Assembly (NCBI GenBank): GCA_026075535.2
Contig: AP026540.1
Span: 13,640,001 to 13,704,000 of the forward strand
Source: Tricholoma matsutake
Taxonomy: Eukaryota > Basidiomycota > Agaricomycetes > Agaricales > Tricholomataceae
DNA: 64,000 nucleotides
Direction of reading: 5' to 3'
Below, piece by piece: positions 10,867 to 22,627 of the stretch (position 1 is the stretch's first letter; every line of letters begins with the position of its first letter). Under the pieces are notes generated by a model, which had not been told where the DNA came from, made no database searches, and saw only the letters and a program-made list of their open reading frames with translations. Position numbers and translations under genes: made by a program.

Positions 10867-11820
10867 AGTCGTTCTGAATCTTTGACCGCGGTAAGCTGGC
10901 GGTGAGTTGGTAAGGAGTGAAGATATATTACAGCACGTGTAGTTTCGAGCACAGCCACGGCTCTCCAAAATTGTTCAACACAAGCTTTGCTTTTACAGAA
11001 CTCGATCGTTCAAACGTTCAAGAGTCAAACCGACCAGCGTTATTCATAGTTCAGCAAGTCAAGCTAATTCGATGACAGACAGTATGATATCTGTTCAAGT
11101 ATGAAGCACTCGGCCCATATGATCTGACGACCCAAGGTAAGTATCAGGAAATCACTATGTATAACAATTGTAAAGTAAAGATTTTGGCTTGTTTCCAGGC
11201 CCAGAATCCGAATCACAATTGTAATGCGGATAAGTCTAGTCCCCAGGTAGATCAGCGTAATTATTGAAGAGATGGGAAACAACACAGATTTCAACAGAAC
11301 GCCTGATTAATCCGGGTTTAAACTTTACAGGGCGACACCAAGGTATGGTAAAGTTCAACACCTGCGATACATCAACCGCTACAGCTTACTACAACATGGA
11401 ACTACTCCTTAGCCAAATTACATCTTTCTCAAGCGCTATGACAGATAGACCATGCGTCATGACAGAATACTTACGATCGCACGTCCAGCGCTCGAACCTA
11501 ATAAGCAACTGTCATGGGTTATACTGTCAGTCTATCACGGCCATGTCGTTACCTACAAGGGGAATCGGCGGATACATACTTCGTTACATACTGAATGTTT
11601 GTCTGATTACACTGATATCTGGGACCACTTCTCTTCCACTGTGACTAATGGCGTAATGCTAACCCCTTGACCTCTGTTTAGAATCCTCGCTAAACCCAAA
11701 CCGCGAGTATTCTTTGTACAATCCAACCGGGATAGCGAAAGCTCCTAGCCAGAGAGCTGTCAATTGTCCTAGTGTATACCAGCACTACGTCTGACTCATG
11801 TCACATCATATAATCAAGCC
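10867..11820. other. NIF3 upstream region, no further gene seen
   Basis: Holds the presumed NIF3 promoter. A 126-aa plus-strand ORF (11264-11644) has no recognisable motif and probably does not encode a protein. Composition is host-like up to the junction with the Ty3 fragment at about 11820. Confidence 0.4.
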
Positions 11821-11824
11821 GAAA

Positions 11825-13752
11825 TTGTCTGGGGCTAATATTGGTCCCTCCACAAACTTCCTCTTCAACTCCTCAAACACTGTCTGCTGCTGCTCCCCCC
11901 ACCTCCACACTACTCCCTTTCATGTAAGGTTATGTAAGGGTGCAGCAATTTTGGAAAATTTATGCACAAAGTGACAATAGTAATTTGTGAGTCCCAAGAA
12001 GGCTTGAACCTCCTTGACACAGGTGGGTGCAGGCCAATCAGTGATTGCCTGTACCTTGATCAGATCCATTTTGATCCCATCAGGGCTGATCAATAATTCT
12101 AGGAACTCAATCTTGCTTGCCCCAAACACACACTTCTCCAGTTTCAAAAATAGATTGTTCTCTGCTAGCCTCTGTAACACCTCCTGTACTATTGCTTCAT
12201 GATTTTCTTCATCCTCTGTGAATATCAGAATGTTGTCAATAAATATTATTACCATGCCTTTGTCCATTACATCCTTGAAAATGTCATTCATCATATTTTG
12301 GAAAGTTGGGGTACTATTGGTCATCCTGAAAAACATGACAAGCAGCTCAAAGGATCCTCAACGCATGGCAAATGTGGCCTTCCACTCATCTCCTTTCCTT
12401 ATTCCTATGTTATTGTATCCCCATTGTAAATCCAATTTTGTAAAGACCTTGGCTTTTCCCACCTTGTCAATTATTTCTGAGATCAATGGCAGGAGGTATG
12501 TGTTCTTCACTGTCCACTCATTCAGATACCTATAATCTGTACACATCCTGTTCCTCTGATCTTTCTTTGGCACAAAGAATATTGGTGACATCTGCAGCAA
12601 TTTTGAAGGTCATATGTATCCTTTGCACAATTGCTCATTTAGGAATGCATCAACTTCTTCTTGTTCCATTGGAGATAACAGATATACCTTCGACTTCTTC
12701 AGCACAAACCCTGGCTTCATCTCAATCACATGTTCCCATGGCTTCCACACCGGCATTTGCTCAGACTCCTTCTTCTGGAACACTGACAGATATTCATGAT
12801 ATGCTTTTGGTACCCACTCCTCCACTGGCTTCCCGACCTTCACAATATTCTTGTCCCATGGCTGTCCTCCATGAATTGCTCTAAAGGTTTGCTTCTGCTC
12901 TTCCTTTTCAATCATGATCAGAACTTCCCCATTTGGCATTTTCTCATCCTCCACTTCCTCCATCATAACAGAATACTTCCTCAAACATTCTTTCTCTTTC
13001 TTTTTCCTTTTCTCCTTCTTCATCTTCCTCCCATACACATTACATTTCTTAGGGCAATGAGTCATTTGTACTTTCCCAGTTTTCCAATCAATTTTGGGAT
13101 TATGCTTCCATAACCATGGACATCCAATTATTAGATTGGTTTTCCCAAGATCACACACTTCAAATATGGCTCATTCCTGATGCTCCTAATACTTTAGTAC
13201 CATGGTCACCTCCTCCTTGATAGTTCCTCCACAATTAACTGTTCCATCAATATTACACACCATTATAGGTTGCAACAGCTTGCATGTGCTAATACCATTT
13301 CCAGTAATTAAGGATTGATTAATAAATAATCCTGTAGCACTGCTATCAAGCAACGCCTCCACATCAGTTGCTGCATGTGTGTCCACTGTCTTCAATCCCA
13401 CAGTCAAGGTGATTTTGGGTTCTATTCACGCAGAGCGAATAAAGAATTTAGGGGTTTTCGGAAATAGTGCTTGGCAATTTTCTTTGTCACATGATTCACA
13501 ACAGTTGTACTCATCCTCAATTTCCTTTTCTGGTTTGCTCTAGGTTTCCTCGGATACTAATACATTATAACAATTTTGGGTCACCAATGGGGAAACCTTC
13601 ACTGGGACTCTTCCACAAAATTCTTCTGTCTGCCTTCCTCCAGCTTCACTTCCTCGATTGTAGCTTCCCTAATCTTTCTTTTCTGCCTGCAATTCCAAGC
13701 AATGTGTCCTAACTGCCCACAGTTAAAACATTCAAGTGGGGCTCATCTCCCT
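11825..13752 (-). pseudogene. Chromovirus (Ty3/gypsy) gag-end/protease/RT fragment
   Basis: Same family as the tandem element at 46.6-55.7 kb, in opposite orientation and cut at both ends. Reading on the minus strand: zinc knuckle CFNCGQLGHIAWNC (about 13735-13690); protease with LLDSSATGLFI, where the family has DSGA; linker with WLWKHNPKIDWKTGKVQMTH; RT start [12 protein letters not shown] and [16 protein letters not shown] core with FIDNILIF, where the catalytic pair should be DD. It ends in the RT/RNase H connection near 11825. Frame changes and stops separate the segments. Homology to the complete copy ends sharply at about 13752. The DD-to-DN and SG-to-SS changes would inactivate the enzymes. 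Confidence 0.9.
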
Positions 13753-13851
13753 GTACTGCGTGATCACATACAATGTAGCTTGGAAACACCTGGCTAATGG
13801 GGGAACCAGCTGCTGCCAATGGCTGGTACAGTGAAATCAATTCATCGACAC

Positions 13852-15176
13852 CTACCAGTTCCACCAGTTCAACAGATCATCCACCTTGTCCTTCTCCTCT
13901 GGATCATCTAAGAAGTCCAGGACACTTTTGTAAAATTGTTTGGAATCTGTCACGGTGTCTGACCGACAGAACACCGAAGAGGATGATAATGCAAAGCAAA
14001 TCTGGTTAGATCATCAGTGACGGGTTACTAGCATGCTAACTCCCCATACACCTGCATGGCTACATAGGCCAGGGAGGCAGTAGTGACCTGGGTCATGCCA
14101 TGGATATGAGCATTACCTGATCTTGTCGCCTTCACCTCTTTCTCTACTGAACTGGGTGAGGTAAAGATGTGCTTGAATGCCTGAACAAGACAGAGTCAGT
14201 AGTGGATGAGGAGGAAAAATGCATGCAAACCCAAACAAGAATCTGGCTTCTGAACAGCCCCTCCCAAGGGTTTTTGGGATCATACTTGTTAGGAAACCAC
14301 CCCATTACCTAATAAAATTTCATTTTTATTTTATTATGTCAAATTATGCTACATGACACCAAATGATGCTACACTTTGATAGCGTGAGAATTTTATTTTG
14401 CATGCATCAATATGTATGCGCATGTATGAGTGCGTCGGTAACAACAATGTACAATATATGTAACATAGTATATAAACCCTAAATATATGCCTAGGGGACC
14501 CCAGTTGTGTTCTCTTAGGTATTCCACCTACACTTTTGGTGTGAAAGGCCTTTCTCAACCAACTCATCTATTAATAACCCCTCGCATCAAAACCATCAGT
14601 TCCCCTATCATGAGCAAGGATCCCACCCCCTTCTTGTAGAGAGAACCTGCATGGTCTTAGCTAGCAGATAGTGGGTGTTGCCCTAACAATACTCATGGTC
14701 TGCATACACCACCATCGGCCACTGATCACCCCAGACAGGCATTTCACCACTAGAAAGTTTTTCATGCACACTAAATGGGGAGATCAGTGGTGTAAACTGC
14801 ATATGCAAAGGAAGGAACACTGACTCTGCATCATTCCAGTCTAGACCAGCAGGACAGAGGAGGGTGCCAGTGGTGGGATGGTGATAGCCCCTGTTTGTCT
14901 TGACATTCTGGGAGAGGGGTGGGCAGACAGGTATGCTGGCAGGGCTTATCCACTCCAGAACAACACCTTTCAAGCTCTTAGTATTGTCCGATCTTGCGCT
15001 GGATATGCCCTTTTGAATCTTTAATGGATAAGAAAAGGTATGTAGATTCATGGAGCAATCAACATACCAATTCTGCAACCGCCATGCACTCTTCATTAGA
15101 AGCTTCCATAAGGTGCTCCAGAAGATGGGGCACCATGCACAAGAGTTGTTGGAATCCTCTATGCTCTTTTCTGGCC
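13852..15176 (-). pseudogene. DUF6698-like Agaricomycete gene, split by a solo LTR
   Basis: Exons on the minus strand: 15176-15068 (GFQQLLCMVPHLLEHLMEAS), 15018 through the LTR to 14231, 14180-14052 and 14001-13852, with 50-nt introns between the last three. Landmarks: GISSARSDNTKSLKGVVLEW; GTLLCPAGLDWND; DQWPMVVYADHEY; after the LTR DPKNPWEGLFRSQ; AFKHIFTSPSSVEKE; NAHIHGMTQVTTASLAYVAM; FYKSVLDFLDDPEEKD. I recall this as the DUF6698 family, expanded in Agaricomycetes and of unknown function. Removing the LTR and one ATACT copy restores a continuous frame, so the gene was coding when hit. The terminal TAG after NWWNW may replace CAG. An N-terminal exon (about 15290-15200, EEGEVVEESLTPKQ) is plausible but not certain. 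Confidence 0.75.
14287..14688. mobile_element. Solo LTR of the chromovirus family
   Basis: A 402-bp LTR starting TGTTAGG and ending CCTAACA, matching the 412-bp LTRs at 46606 and 52382. It is flanked by perfect 5-bp direct repeats ATACT (14282-14286 and 14689-14693), the target duplication expected for Ty3/gypsy integration. No internal domain remains, so the element has left by LTR-LTR recombination. It sits inside a coding exon of the DUF6698-like gene. Confidence 0.95.
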
Positions 15177-15399
15177 CTGCAACATGGAAGAGTATTAGCT
15201 GAGAAGTAGATTAATCAAGTATGATACTTGCTTGGGAGTGAGCGACTCTTCTACAACTTCCCCCTCCTCACCCATGCGAAGTATGCCATTGGTCAGCAAT
15301 GCTTGGATGCTGCACATCACATGCACTGCTCAGCCAATGGTCATATAAAGGCCCATCCATGCAAGGAAGCGCATAGCACCGGGTGCACTGCATGAACAT

Positions 15400-16098
15400 C
15401 ATGAGCATTACCAATTCCTTGGGCCCAGCTGCTTGTGTCTGTTGCTTCAACAGGTTAGCGAAGACCCAGTCTTCACTGAAGCGGCCATATACATACCAGT
15501 CTTTGGATGCTACACTGGGGAGTACATTGCTGAATGTGCAAATGGCCAATGTGGATACATCGGTCAGTCTCCATCTATACTGAAGAATGCAGTAAGTGTT
15601 TACAGTGGCCCAGTGCCATTACAGAGGCTATATCAGGTGGTTGGCATTCCAGCGTGGACATTTCCACCTTGAGGTAAGTTGGGAGGTTTCTCCAGAGCTC
15701 AAAGTACTTACCACATATTATGAAGAAAGTGACGCATTGCGCCCTCCTCCTGCTCTACATCGCTGGGAATTAGAGTGCATCCCAAGGTCATTGAAGCAGA
15801 CCTATGCAGAAGCAGGTAAGTGAAGAGCAATCCAGAAACATTTGAGCTAACCCTGGCCATAGATTTAACCACTGAAGTGCCCCATTCCATTGAGTACATG
15901 GATCTTGGTTATGAAACTGACTGGTGCAAATTCTTGAAGCTTGATTCCATGGATAGGCCTGGGCTAACAGAGGTGGAATTCTTCAGCCTGTTTGCCAAGT
16001 GCAAGGCATGCTTGCTCATCATGATGTGCCAAGCATTCCATAGCCACTACTGCAGCCTGCAAAGGGAGGATGATTCGGAGCTAACTGACCATGAGTAA
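15400..16098 (+). pseudogene. Fragments of an unnamed conserved fungal gene
   Basis: Two plus-strand pieces look coding: YTGEYIAECANGQCGYI (about 15500-15560) and, at 15850-16098, DLGYETDWCKFLKL, RPGLTEVEFFSLFAKCKAC and FHSHYC. The cysteine/histidine spacing (C..C..HxxxC) suggests a small metal-binding C-terminus. I have seen similar ends in unnamed Agaricomycete proteins but cannot assign a function. The frame between the pieces is not continuous; introns or decay could both explain that. Confidence 0.35.
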
Positions 16099-16099
16099 G

Positions 16100-16720
16100 G
16101 AAGGCAGCATGGATAAACCAACCATCATTTAGACTTTTCATTTCAATCATTTTGTATATGCCCTCATAAAACATTTACCCCATCAGTTATGTGGGGATGA
16201 TCCTGAAAATAGGCAGCTCAGGAGCCCATCTATGCAAGGAAGCAGAAAATTATGAACATGCACACCACAAAGTCTTAGGACTTTATTCCTCGAGGCATAC
16301 AAGTAGAATAAGGGTAAAATAATGGTTAGGAGAACAAGAAGTGCCCCTTACTTCCTAGCATACATCACAATGACCATGCTTCAAAGGCTAGATATAATTA
16401 AATTTATCAATACTCATTTTCAACAATTATTAATGCCATATCTGAACTTTGACTGCTATGTATATGAGATGGAGAAAGCGACCGATGAAATATGTGGAAT
16501 CAGTGGGGACCAACTTGAAGTTGGGAACTTGGGGATGAGCAGGCATGATGCATTTGAATGGCATATAAACTAAGGGTAGCTGCATAGGTACTGTTGCATC
16601 ATGGCCAAAGCAAAAAAGATGGCATGCAAACGGAGGCACGAATGGGCTGCCAAGTAGAGGAACGGCTGCCCAGCCATTTGCTTGAGTGGACCTGGGCTGG
16701 GACATTTTAGCTGCCCGCAT
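16100..16720. other. No recognisable gene
   Basis: An 83-aa plus-strand ORF (16322-16573) has no known motif. Nothing else is supported. Confidence 0.35.
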
Positions 16721-16739
16721 CAGATATAAGAAATATGAA

Positions 16740-17530
16740 TACCTTTTGGATGGCTGAGGGATTAACTAAGCTAGAAAGCATGTCAGCTTTCAATCTTTGA
16801 TTACCTGCCACCATACAGCTATGCATCACATATGCCAATTTCCTAGGCTTGAGTAAAGGGCAGGCATTGCATACCTGACAGGGCAGAGTAAGAAGGGAGG
16901 CTCTCACCTTGGGAAGCCCATCCAAGTCATTGCCACTACTCATGCCAACACTGACGCATACCCTGAACACTGAACACCGCATCAGATATGGGAAGCATTA
17001 ACAGCTTTGTCAAGGTAAATGGGCTTCAGGATGAACTAAAGTAAAGAAAAAACATGTCAGTTCTCAATCATTGATTGCCTGCCGCCATACAGCTACATGT
17101 CACTTGCACCAATTTCCTGGGCTTGAGTAAAGGGCAGGCATTGCATATTTGACAGGGCAGGGTAAAAAAGGAGGCTCTCACCTTGAGGTGCCATTGGATG
17201 TGTTGAGAAGCTTATCATCACTGCTACATCAAGCCAACACTGGCACATACATGGAGGCACATCCATCAAGCAGCTTGACCAGGCACCCCTGGAACAAAGC
17301 ACTTCAGCCAACTGCATCAGATATGGGAAACATTAACACCTTTGTGGAGGTGAATGGGCTTCAGGATGAACTAAAGTAGAAAATGCATCAGCTCTCAATC
17401 TTTTATCAGCTGCCACCCTGTTGCTATGTGCTGCTTGTGCCAATTTCCTGGGCATGAGCAATGGACAGGCATTGTGTAACTAATATAGTGGGTAAAGGGG
17501 ATCTCACCTCAAGGGGACATCTGACACTTG
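16740..17530 (+). repeat. Diverged tandem triplication, about 270-350 bp per unit
   Basis: Three successive units share CCAATTTCCTRGGCTTGAG, GGGCAGGCATTG, GACAGGGCAG and GGCTCTCACCTTG, at about 16840, 17110 and 17445. Copies 1 and 2 also share ATGGGCTTCAGGATGAACTAAAGTA at their ends. The end of unit 3 (GGGGATCTCACCTCAAGGGG.CATCTGACACTTGGATG) recurs at about 19655. Confidence 0.6.
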
Positions 17531-17574
17531 GATGTACTGAAATTCCTGTCAAGGACTCTAGGGCAAGCTGCTGA

Positions 17575-17880
17575 CAGGTTCAAGGGGCCAGAGGTAACCC
17601 AAATGTAGGGTTGCATGATGAAAAGTCAGACACAACTGGGCAGGTGACAAAAAGTCAGACCTGCAGAGCCAGGAAGTAAGAGCAGCACATGCAGAAGTGA
17701 GGAAGGACAAGATGGAGAACTTGAACAAGAAGTCGAGCACTGCCACTTCAACTTGAACTTTCCATGACTTGTTTATAATTATGTAAGGGTGTAAACATGT
17801 CCTAACATCACATCTGATCAAGATCGGACAAGCCTTCAAGCTTCAAGTTCAGGCTTGGAGGTTCTATCAGGCCACTGGGG
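17575..17880 (+). repeat. GACAAAAAGTCAGAC dispersed repeat, copy 1
   Basis: Contains GATGAAAAGTCAGAC and GGTGACAAAAAGTCAGACCTG, then CTTGAAC-rich sequence. Other copies: 19790-20045 (same strand) and an inverted pair at 28595-29060. Confidence 0.55.
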
Positions 17881-18016
17881 TCTCCACATTCTCATTGTCC
17901 TAGGAGCTAGGAAGCAAAAGACAATATATTACTGAGCAGATGAATGGGTCCAATTGTAATTTTGCATGAAGTAGCATTGATTGCTGGTTTACTGGTACAA
18001 TGCAGCAGCTACTAAG

Positions 18017-19549
18017 TTAGCTCTGTTGCGCCATTGCAGGCAACTCATCCATCGTAGAAAACAAAGAAAGACCAAAATCCTTACATGCTGCCCTATGAAC
18101 CTCTTCTGCCACACACTTGGCTGTCGAAGATCCATTAGTGTAGCTCTCCTCCTTCTGAAACCCATGCTCAACCCATTGGAATAGACCACTGGCTGCATAC
18201 TGTATGAAGGAGTACTGAATCTTGTGGGGTTGGGTGGGGAGGTTTGAGTGGCTGATAACAGCTGAGGGAATGATGATGGACGTGCCTGGAGGAAACTTGA
18301 TAACAATGCCACACTCCCATAGGATGAGGTGGCTGCCACATGTTGAACCAAACTTTCCAACATTGGTTATAATGCAGACTCCGAAGGTGAGGTTCCCCCA
18401 ATCCATATGCTGATAGCACCAAGTTGCTGGGCTGAAGTTGAAAGAAATTGCTGCCCAGATGCTATCCAGAAATAGGCACTTGAGGCCTTCATCCTGCTCG
18501 GACAGGGCCCCAAGAGTTTCATGGTAATATTTATAAAGCTTGGGGAACCAAGCTGCAAATCCACCATTTGCAAATTTGGAGATGCAGACAAAGGACAGGT
18601 AGCTGAGGAGTTTTCATAAAACTCTGCAATTTGCTCAGTTGTGTGCGAGGTTGCCTGGGATCACTTGTCCACCACCAAATAATACACCAGCTGCCAGGGC
18701 TGGGAAAGGCCCACAGTGATGATTCAAGTCCTTAGAATTAAAGGAGCATTGCTCACTGGCCTCCTCCATCTCCCTCTCCACATCCACCATTCCCTTTGAC
18801 TATTTTTGCTCCTCCGGCTGGTTACTGTCATCTGGCTGCCCAATGCCTACACAGAAAATCCGGTCAGTGTGATCCTTGATGGGGATTGATTTTCTGTCAA
18901 ATTCAACTTCCAGCTATAGGAATTGACACAAAATTAACTTAGCTTACCTGCCATCCCACTTTTTCAGCTTAAATTTGAAGCACAAGTTCTCTCCAACCAG
19001 ATCATCCAACTCATATGCGGTCTTATCCTTCAACTCCTCAGTGTCATGTACACCTATGTACCCAGGGGCCAAGATTGAAATATCTGTGAGATCAAGCTTG
19101 GCATCAATGGCCTTCGAGTTCAGGTTATGCAATTTCCAGTGGGTGGCAGGCCAAACTTTGTAAGCATGCACTCCAGCCTCATGCTCCTTCTGCTGCTCAG
19201 CTCTGTCATGCTTCTGCTTTGCATGGCTCCATTGCTTGTTGCTGCCATACTTCTTACCTGCATTTTCCAGCTGACCAGCCGAGGTTGAAGCAGTTTCCCC
19301 TGGCACTGACTGGGGATCCGGGGGGAGATTGTGGTCATCCAAAAAAGTCAGTTTTTGAGTAGGTGAGGGAGGCGGAGTAGGCTCCAGCATGGTGAGGAGA
19401 GAATCACTAAAAAGGCCATGTCCTATTTCCCCACTGTCTAAATAGCCAAACATCTCCTCCCTTTCAATACTCAATGTGATTGCTGACTCGAAATCAAACG
19501 ATGGGTCATGGGCACTGATGGGGGTAAGCCAAGGTTTGTCCTGTGCCAA
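18017..19549 (-). pseudogene. Tet/JBP-like 2OG-Fe(II) dioxygenase, decayed
   Basis: The minus strand carries a large basidiomycete family that I recall as Tet/JBP-like 2-oxoglutarate/iron oxygenases (Tet-like 2OG-FeII superfamily), proposed to oxidise 5-methylcytosine. Exon 19549-18948 is the N-terminal part, ending LCFKFKLKKWDG. A 34-nt GT..AG intron follows, then 18913-18017. Core landmarks: ALAAGVLFGGGQVIPGN; CYQHMDWGNLTFGVC with the HxD iron motif; SHLILWECGIVIKFPPG; IIIPSAVISHSN with the distal histidine; YSFIQYAASGLFQWVEHGF. Faults: TAG after EEQK, TGA at 18635-18637 and 18614-18616 (both fit CGA), a phase mismatch at the intron, and Q where relatives have R before YSF, a position likely to bind 2-oxoglutarate. 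The product would be inactive. Confidence 0.7.
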
Positions 19550-19559
19550 AGTATTTCAG

Positions 19560-20680
19560 CCAACTTTCTCTGATATACAAAATATTCATTCATACTTTTT
19601 TTCCATATGAATGGATTTCGGGGTCAACTGCCAGTGAAGTAGAAACATCAGAAAGGGGATCTCACCTCAAGGGGCCATCTGACACTTGGATGGGTTGAAC
19701 GACATGTTGATAGGTCTTGTTACTTACCTGAACCTTTGTGTTGGCCAGGTGATCTGGAACAGATGAGTTGTACAGATGATGTAAATATAGTGTTGAGTCT
19801 CCAAGGCACCAAAGGCAACCTAAACGGCAAGCGGGAGGACTCGGAAGAAATCCACAGGCAACTTAAAGCTGAGGTTTGGAATCCAAGTCCAAATGTATGA
19901 GTAGGATTGAGTGACAAAAAGTCAGACTCAAGGCAGGTGACAAAAAATGAGTAGGAGAAAATGGAGCATGGAAAGAAGTGGCAAACTTCAAGTTGGAAGT
20001 ATGAGGTCAGAAAGTGAACTTTGACATCCGACACTGGCAGACTCAGATAATCCCTGTAGTGGCAGTGCTCCAGAATGCTGGACCCTGCCAGGCCCTAACT
20101 TAGCTTCCCTAGTAAGGTTGGTGCAGACATGGTGAAGTACACCCCCAACCACTGTTCTATGCCACTCAGGCTTTTGGAGTCTTCCTTCCATGCAAGTTAA
20201 ACTTGTAGTTGAAACAATGTGTTGGAGCTGCAGTACAACATAGGATGAGCAAGTACAAGTGCATACAAAATGAGCTGGATCTGGAAGAAAAAAAAACAAT
20301 CCATAAACTTGAAATGAAGACCCAACCAGTGATGCGATAACAACTACTTCTGAACCTGATCAGGTTCCTGCTTGAACCATCAGGGGGAACCATAAGCAGA
20401 AAGCATGAGATAAATAATGCACGTAGTTATACACAAATGGTGGGAAGATGAGGCTGGAATGAAAAAAATGTGCTGCTTTTTACTGTGACTGAAAGATGGG
20501 AGACACAGTACTTGCACAGGAAAAACAAAACTCTGAAAAGCCCGTTCAACAAGATAATAAGCATCATATACAACCCAAAGGCCTCCATGCAGGTTTTGAC
20601 CATTCATTCAACTTAGTGGTCAGACAGAAGTTGGCTAAAATTGGCTATAGCAGATGGTTGGGATCGAAAAAGATAAAAAT
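19560..20680. other. Gap between decayed genes, with a dispersed repeat
   Basis: Holds copy 2 of the GACAAAAAGTCAGAC repeat (19790-20045) and a second copy of the end of the 17-kb tandem unit (about 19650-19695). Short minus-strand ORFs show no known motif. The stretch just below 20686 could be a further exon of the deaminase-like gene but contains stops. Confidence 0.4.
19790..20045 (+). repeat. GACAAAAAGTCAGAC dispersed repeat, copy 2
   Basis: Includes GAGTGACAAAAAGTCAGACT, GGCAGGTGACAAAAAATGAG, GAGAAAATGGAGCATGGAAA and AACTTCAAGTTGGAAGTA, in the same order as in the 28.9-kb copy (inverted there). Confidence 0.6.
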
Positions 20681-20686
20681 GCTTAC

Positions 20687-22456
20687 CTATGGAGGAATTC
20701 AATGTCCTCCTCCTTGTCAGGGTCTGGTATTGATACACCATTACTGGCAGTTTCGATGCTCATGTTACTTTTGTGAGAGAGGTTATGGGTGTGTCCATGG
20801 CCAGTGTTCACTGATGAGTCATGGGCATTGAGGATTTCGAGTTGCTGATATGCAAAAATTTGAAATTTCTGTATCATTGCCTCCAAAATATCACAAGGCA
20901 GCCACTCTGGCAATTCCACATTGTAAAGATTGGCATTACGACCATGGACTTTAAATGCCTGATCTGAGATATCCTCAATTTTGATGAGTTTTATCAACTC
21001 CCAGCAAACAGGACAGCATAGTTTCGACATTGAAATCCATTGATCATGAAACTTCAGTCTCTGCACAACAAGTTAAAATAATGAATTTAAACCTCAAGGT
21101 AAGTGGATCAAGTGCCTGGCTAAGCTCTTTAGATTTGGGGCCATCCTTCTCTTCCAAAATCACTACATTACAGTAGGCAAGGAAAGCAGCCAAAATAGCC
21201 TCGCAATGCGTGCCTCCAGGAAACTCCAATGATGACTTGGGATGGGCACCATTCTTCACCAGGTTCTGGAATATTGAGAATATCCTAATCTGCTCCATCC
21301 AATTGCCACTGGTATCAGCTCCAAGGACATGGTTTTTAACTTTGCAGATGGACTTTGCCGTCATTATTTTATAGTTCACCAAATGGGCCTTCAATGTGTC
21401 CTTGATTAAACCCTCCATGTAGGGCCAGGAACTGATTTTCACCCTAGAGTGGGGCATAATGAGGAGATTGAGATGGATGGGTTCACTAGGTGGGAGACCA
21501 CCAACATGTTTCTCCAAGGCATGCTGTGCTGAGAAGTGCCCAACAAATGCCATGATCCATTTCTGGATGGTCTGGAAATTGATCATGGTTATGTGAGATC
21601 TAGACACCTCTGTCTGCTCCTCGCCTTCCTCGCCATCCTCCCCCTCCTCACCATCCTCCCCTTCCTCACCATCCCCCTCCTTGTCATCCTCCCCCTCCTT
21701 GTCATCCTCCCCCTCCTTGTCATTCCCCTCCTCATCCTTCAAGGCAACTTGGCCAATACTGCTTGCTGCCCTGCCAACACCATCTGCCACTTTGTAGACT
21801 CCACCTCCCTTACCAATGTACAATGTGGCCCATTTGTTATATTCATCTTTTCTGAATGCTATAGGAGGCAACATCTCACCTGGGAATAGAACTTGGAGAT
21901 GTTCTTTTAATGCATCGGAGTGTGCAATGCAGACAAGAGCATTGGCATAGAAAGTGACACCATGCACCAGATTTGACACATCCTTCATAAGTTGCTGGTC
22001 ATCCTCCTTGAGTTTGGCCTCCTTCTTGTCATCCTTCTTCCTCGACCTCAGATGCTTCAAGGATACCAATGATGATGATTTAGCAGCAATAGCCACTTCC
22101 AACCTCAGAAGGGCACTTGCATAGCCAACCAGGATGGCCAAGAGGAAGTTGTGGAATGTTGTCGCAGTGTCCTTGCAGTATATCTCAAATGGGACTAATC
22201 GCTCCTTGGAGTATAGCACCTCTAAATATTTATCAGCTGTGTCCTCTTTGTTCCAGGAGTACTTCACCAAAACTGTCATTCTCAAATTGTCCATTTGGTT
22301 GAGATATCGAGCCAGTCTCAGGTCACAAACAGGTTTGGTCCACTCATGCTTCTGGATTGACTTCATCAAGGAGTTGGTTGCTTCATCTAGCATATGAAGA
22401 AGCCTAAGCAATGACCAATGTAAAATCCATTGTTTCATTCTCTTCCAACACTGCAC
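20687..22456 (-). CDS. Deaminase-like protein (HxE and CxxC motifs)
   Basis: Exon 22456-21093 is open for over 450 codons and joins 21058-20687 through a 34-nt intron (GT..AG) that keeps the frame as LTLRLKFHDQW. The N-terminal part is helical with no named domain. An acidic insert of GEEGED-type repeats spans about residues 245-285. Then GGTHCEAILAAFLAY supplies an HxE motif (about 21200), and SMSKLCCPVCWELI in exon 2 supplies CxxC. This order is that of the cytidine-deaminase fold, and SKLCCPVCWE is a motif I recall from fungal OTT_1508-type deaminases. Exon 2 ends at a GTAAGC donor (20686); I did not find a convincing next exon. The upstream ORF 22906-22628 may be an earlier exon. Substrate unknown. 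This copy has no internal stop. Confidence 0.5.
21610..21745 (-). repeat. Acidic-repeat coding minisatellite
   Basis: Imperfect 9- and 18-bp units (CTCCTCGCC/CTCCTCACC/TCCTTGTCA) inside the deaminase-like exon, encoding alternating E, G and D. Likely a disordered linker. Confidence 0.6.
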
Positions 22457-22627
22457 AATGGGAAAGCAAGAAAAGTGCCTGGATTCAGTGGATCACACAG
22501 AAGGCTCAGAAATCTTGTATGTATTGAGATAGGAAAATACAGATTCTGTATGGTCTGCCAGTGTAGATTGTCTGACCCCAGATACATTATAAGCAATGAG
22601 GAAGTGATGCCAGGTACTGGTAGAAGC

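Noticed and set aside
11485..11505. Possible tRNA T-arm (TCGAACC)
   Set aside because: No matching acceptor or anticodon arms could be drawn around it.
21536..21889. 117-aa plus-strand ORF rich in Leu/Ile/Pro, looking like a membrane protein
   Set aside because: Shadow of the acidic GEEGED repeats of the deaminase-like exon on the other strand.
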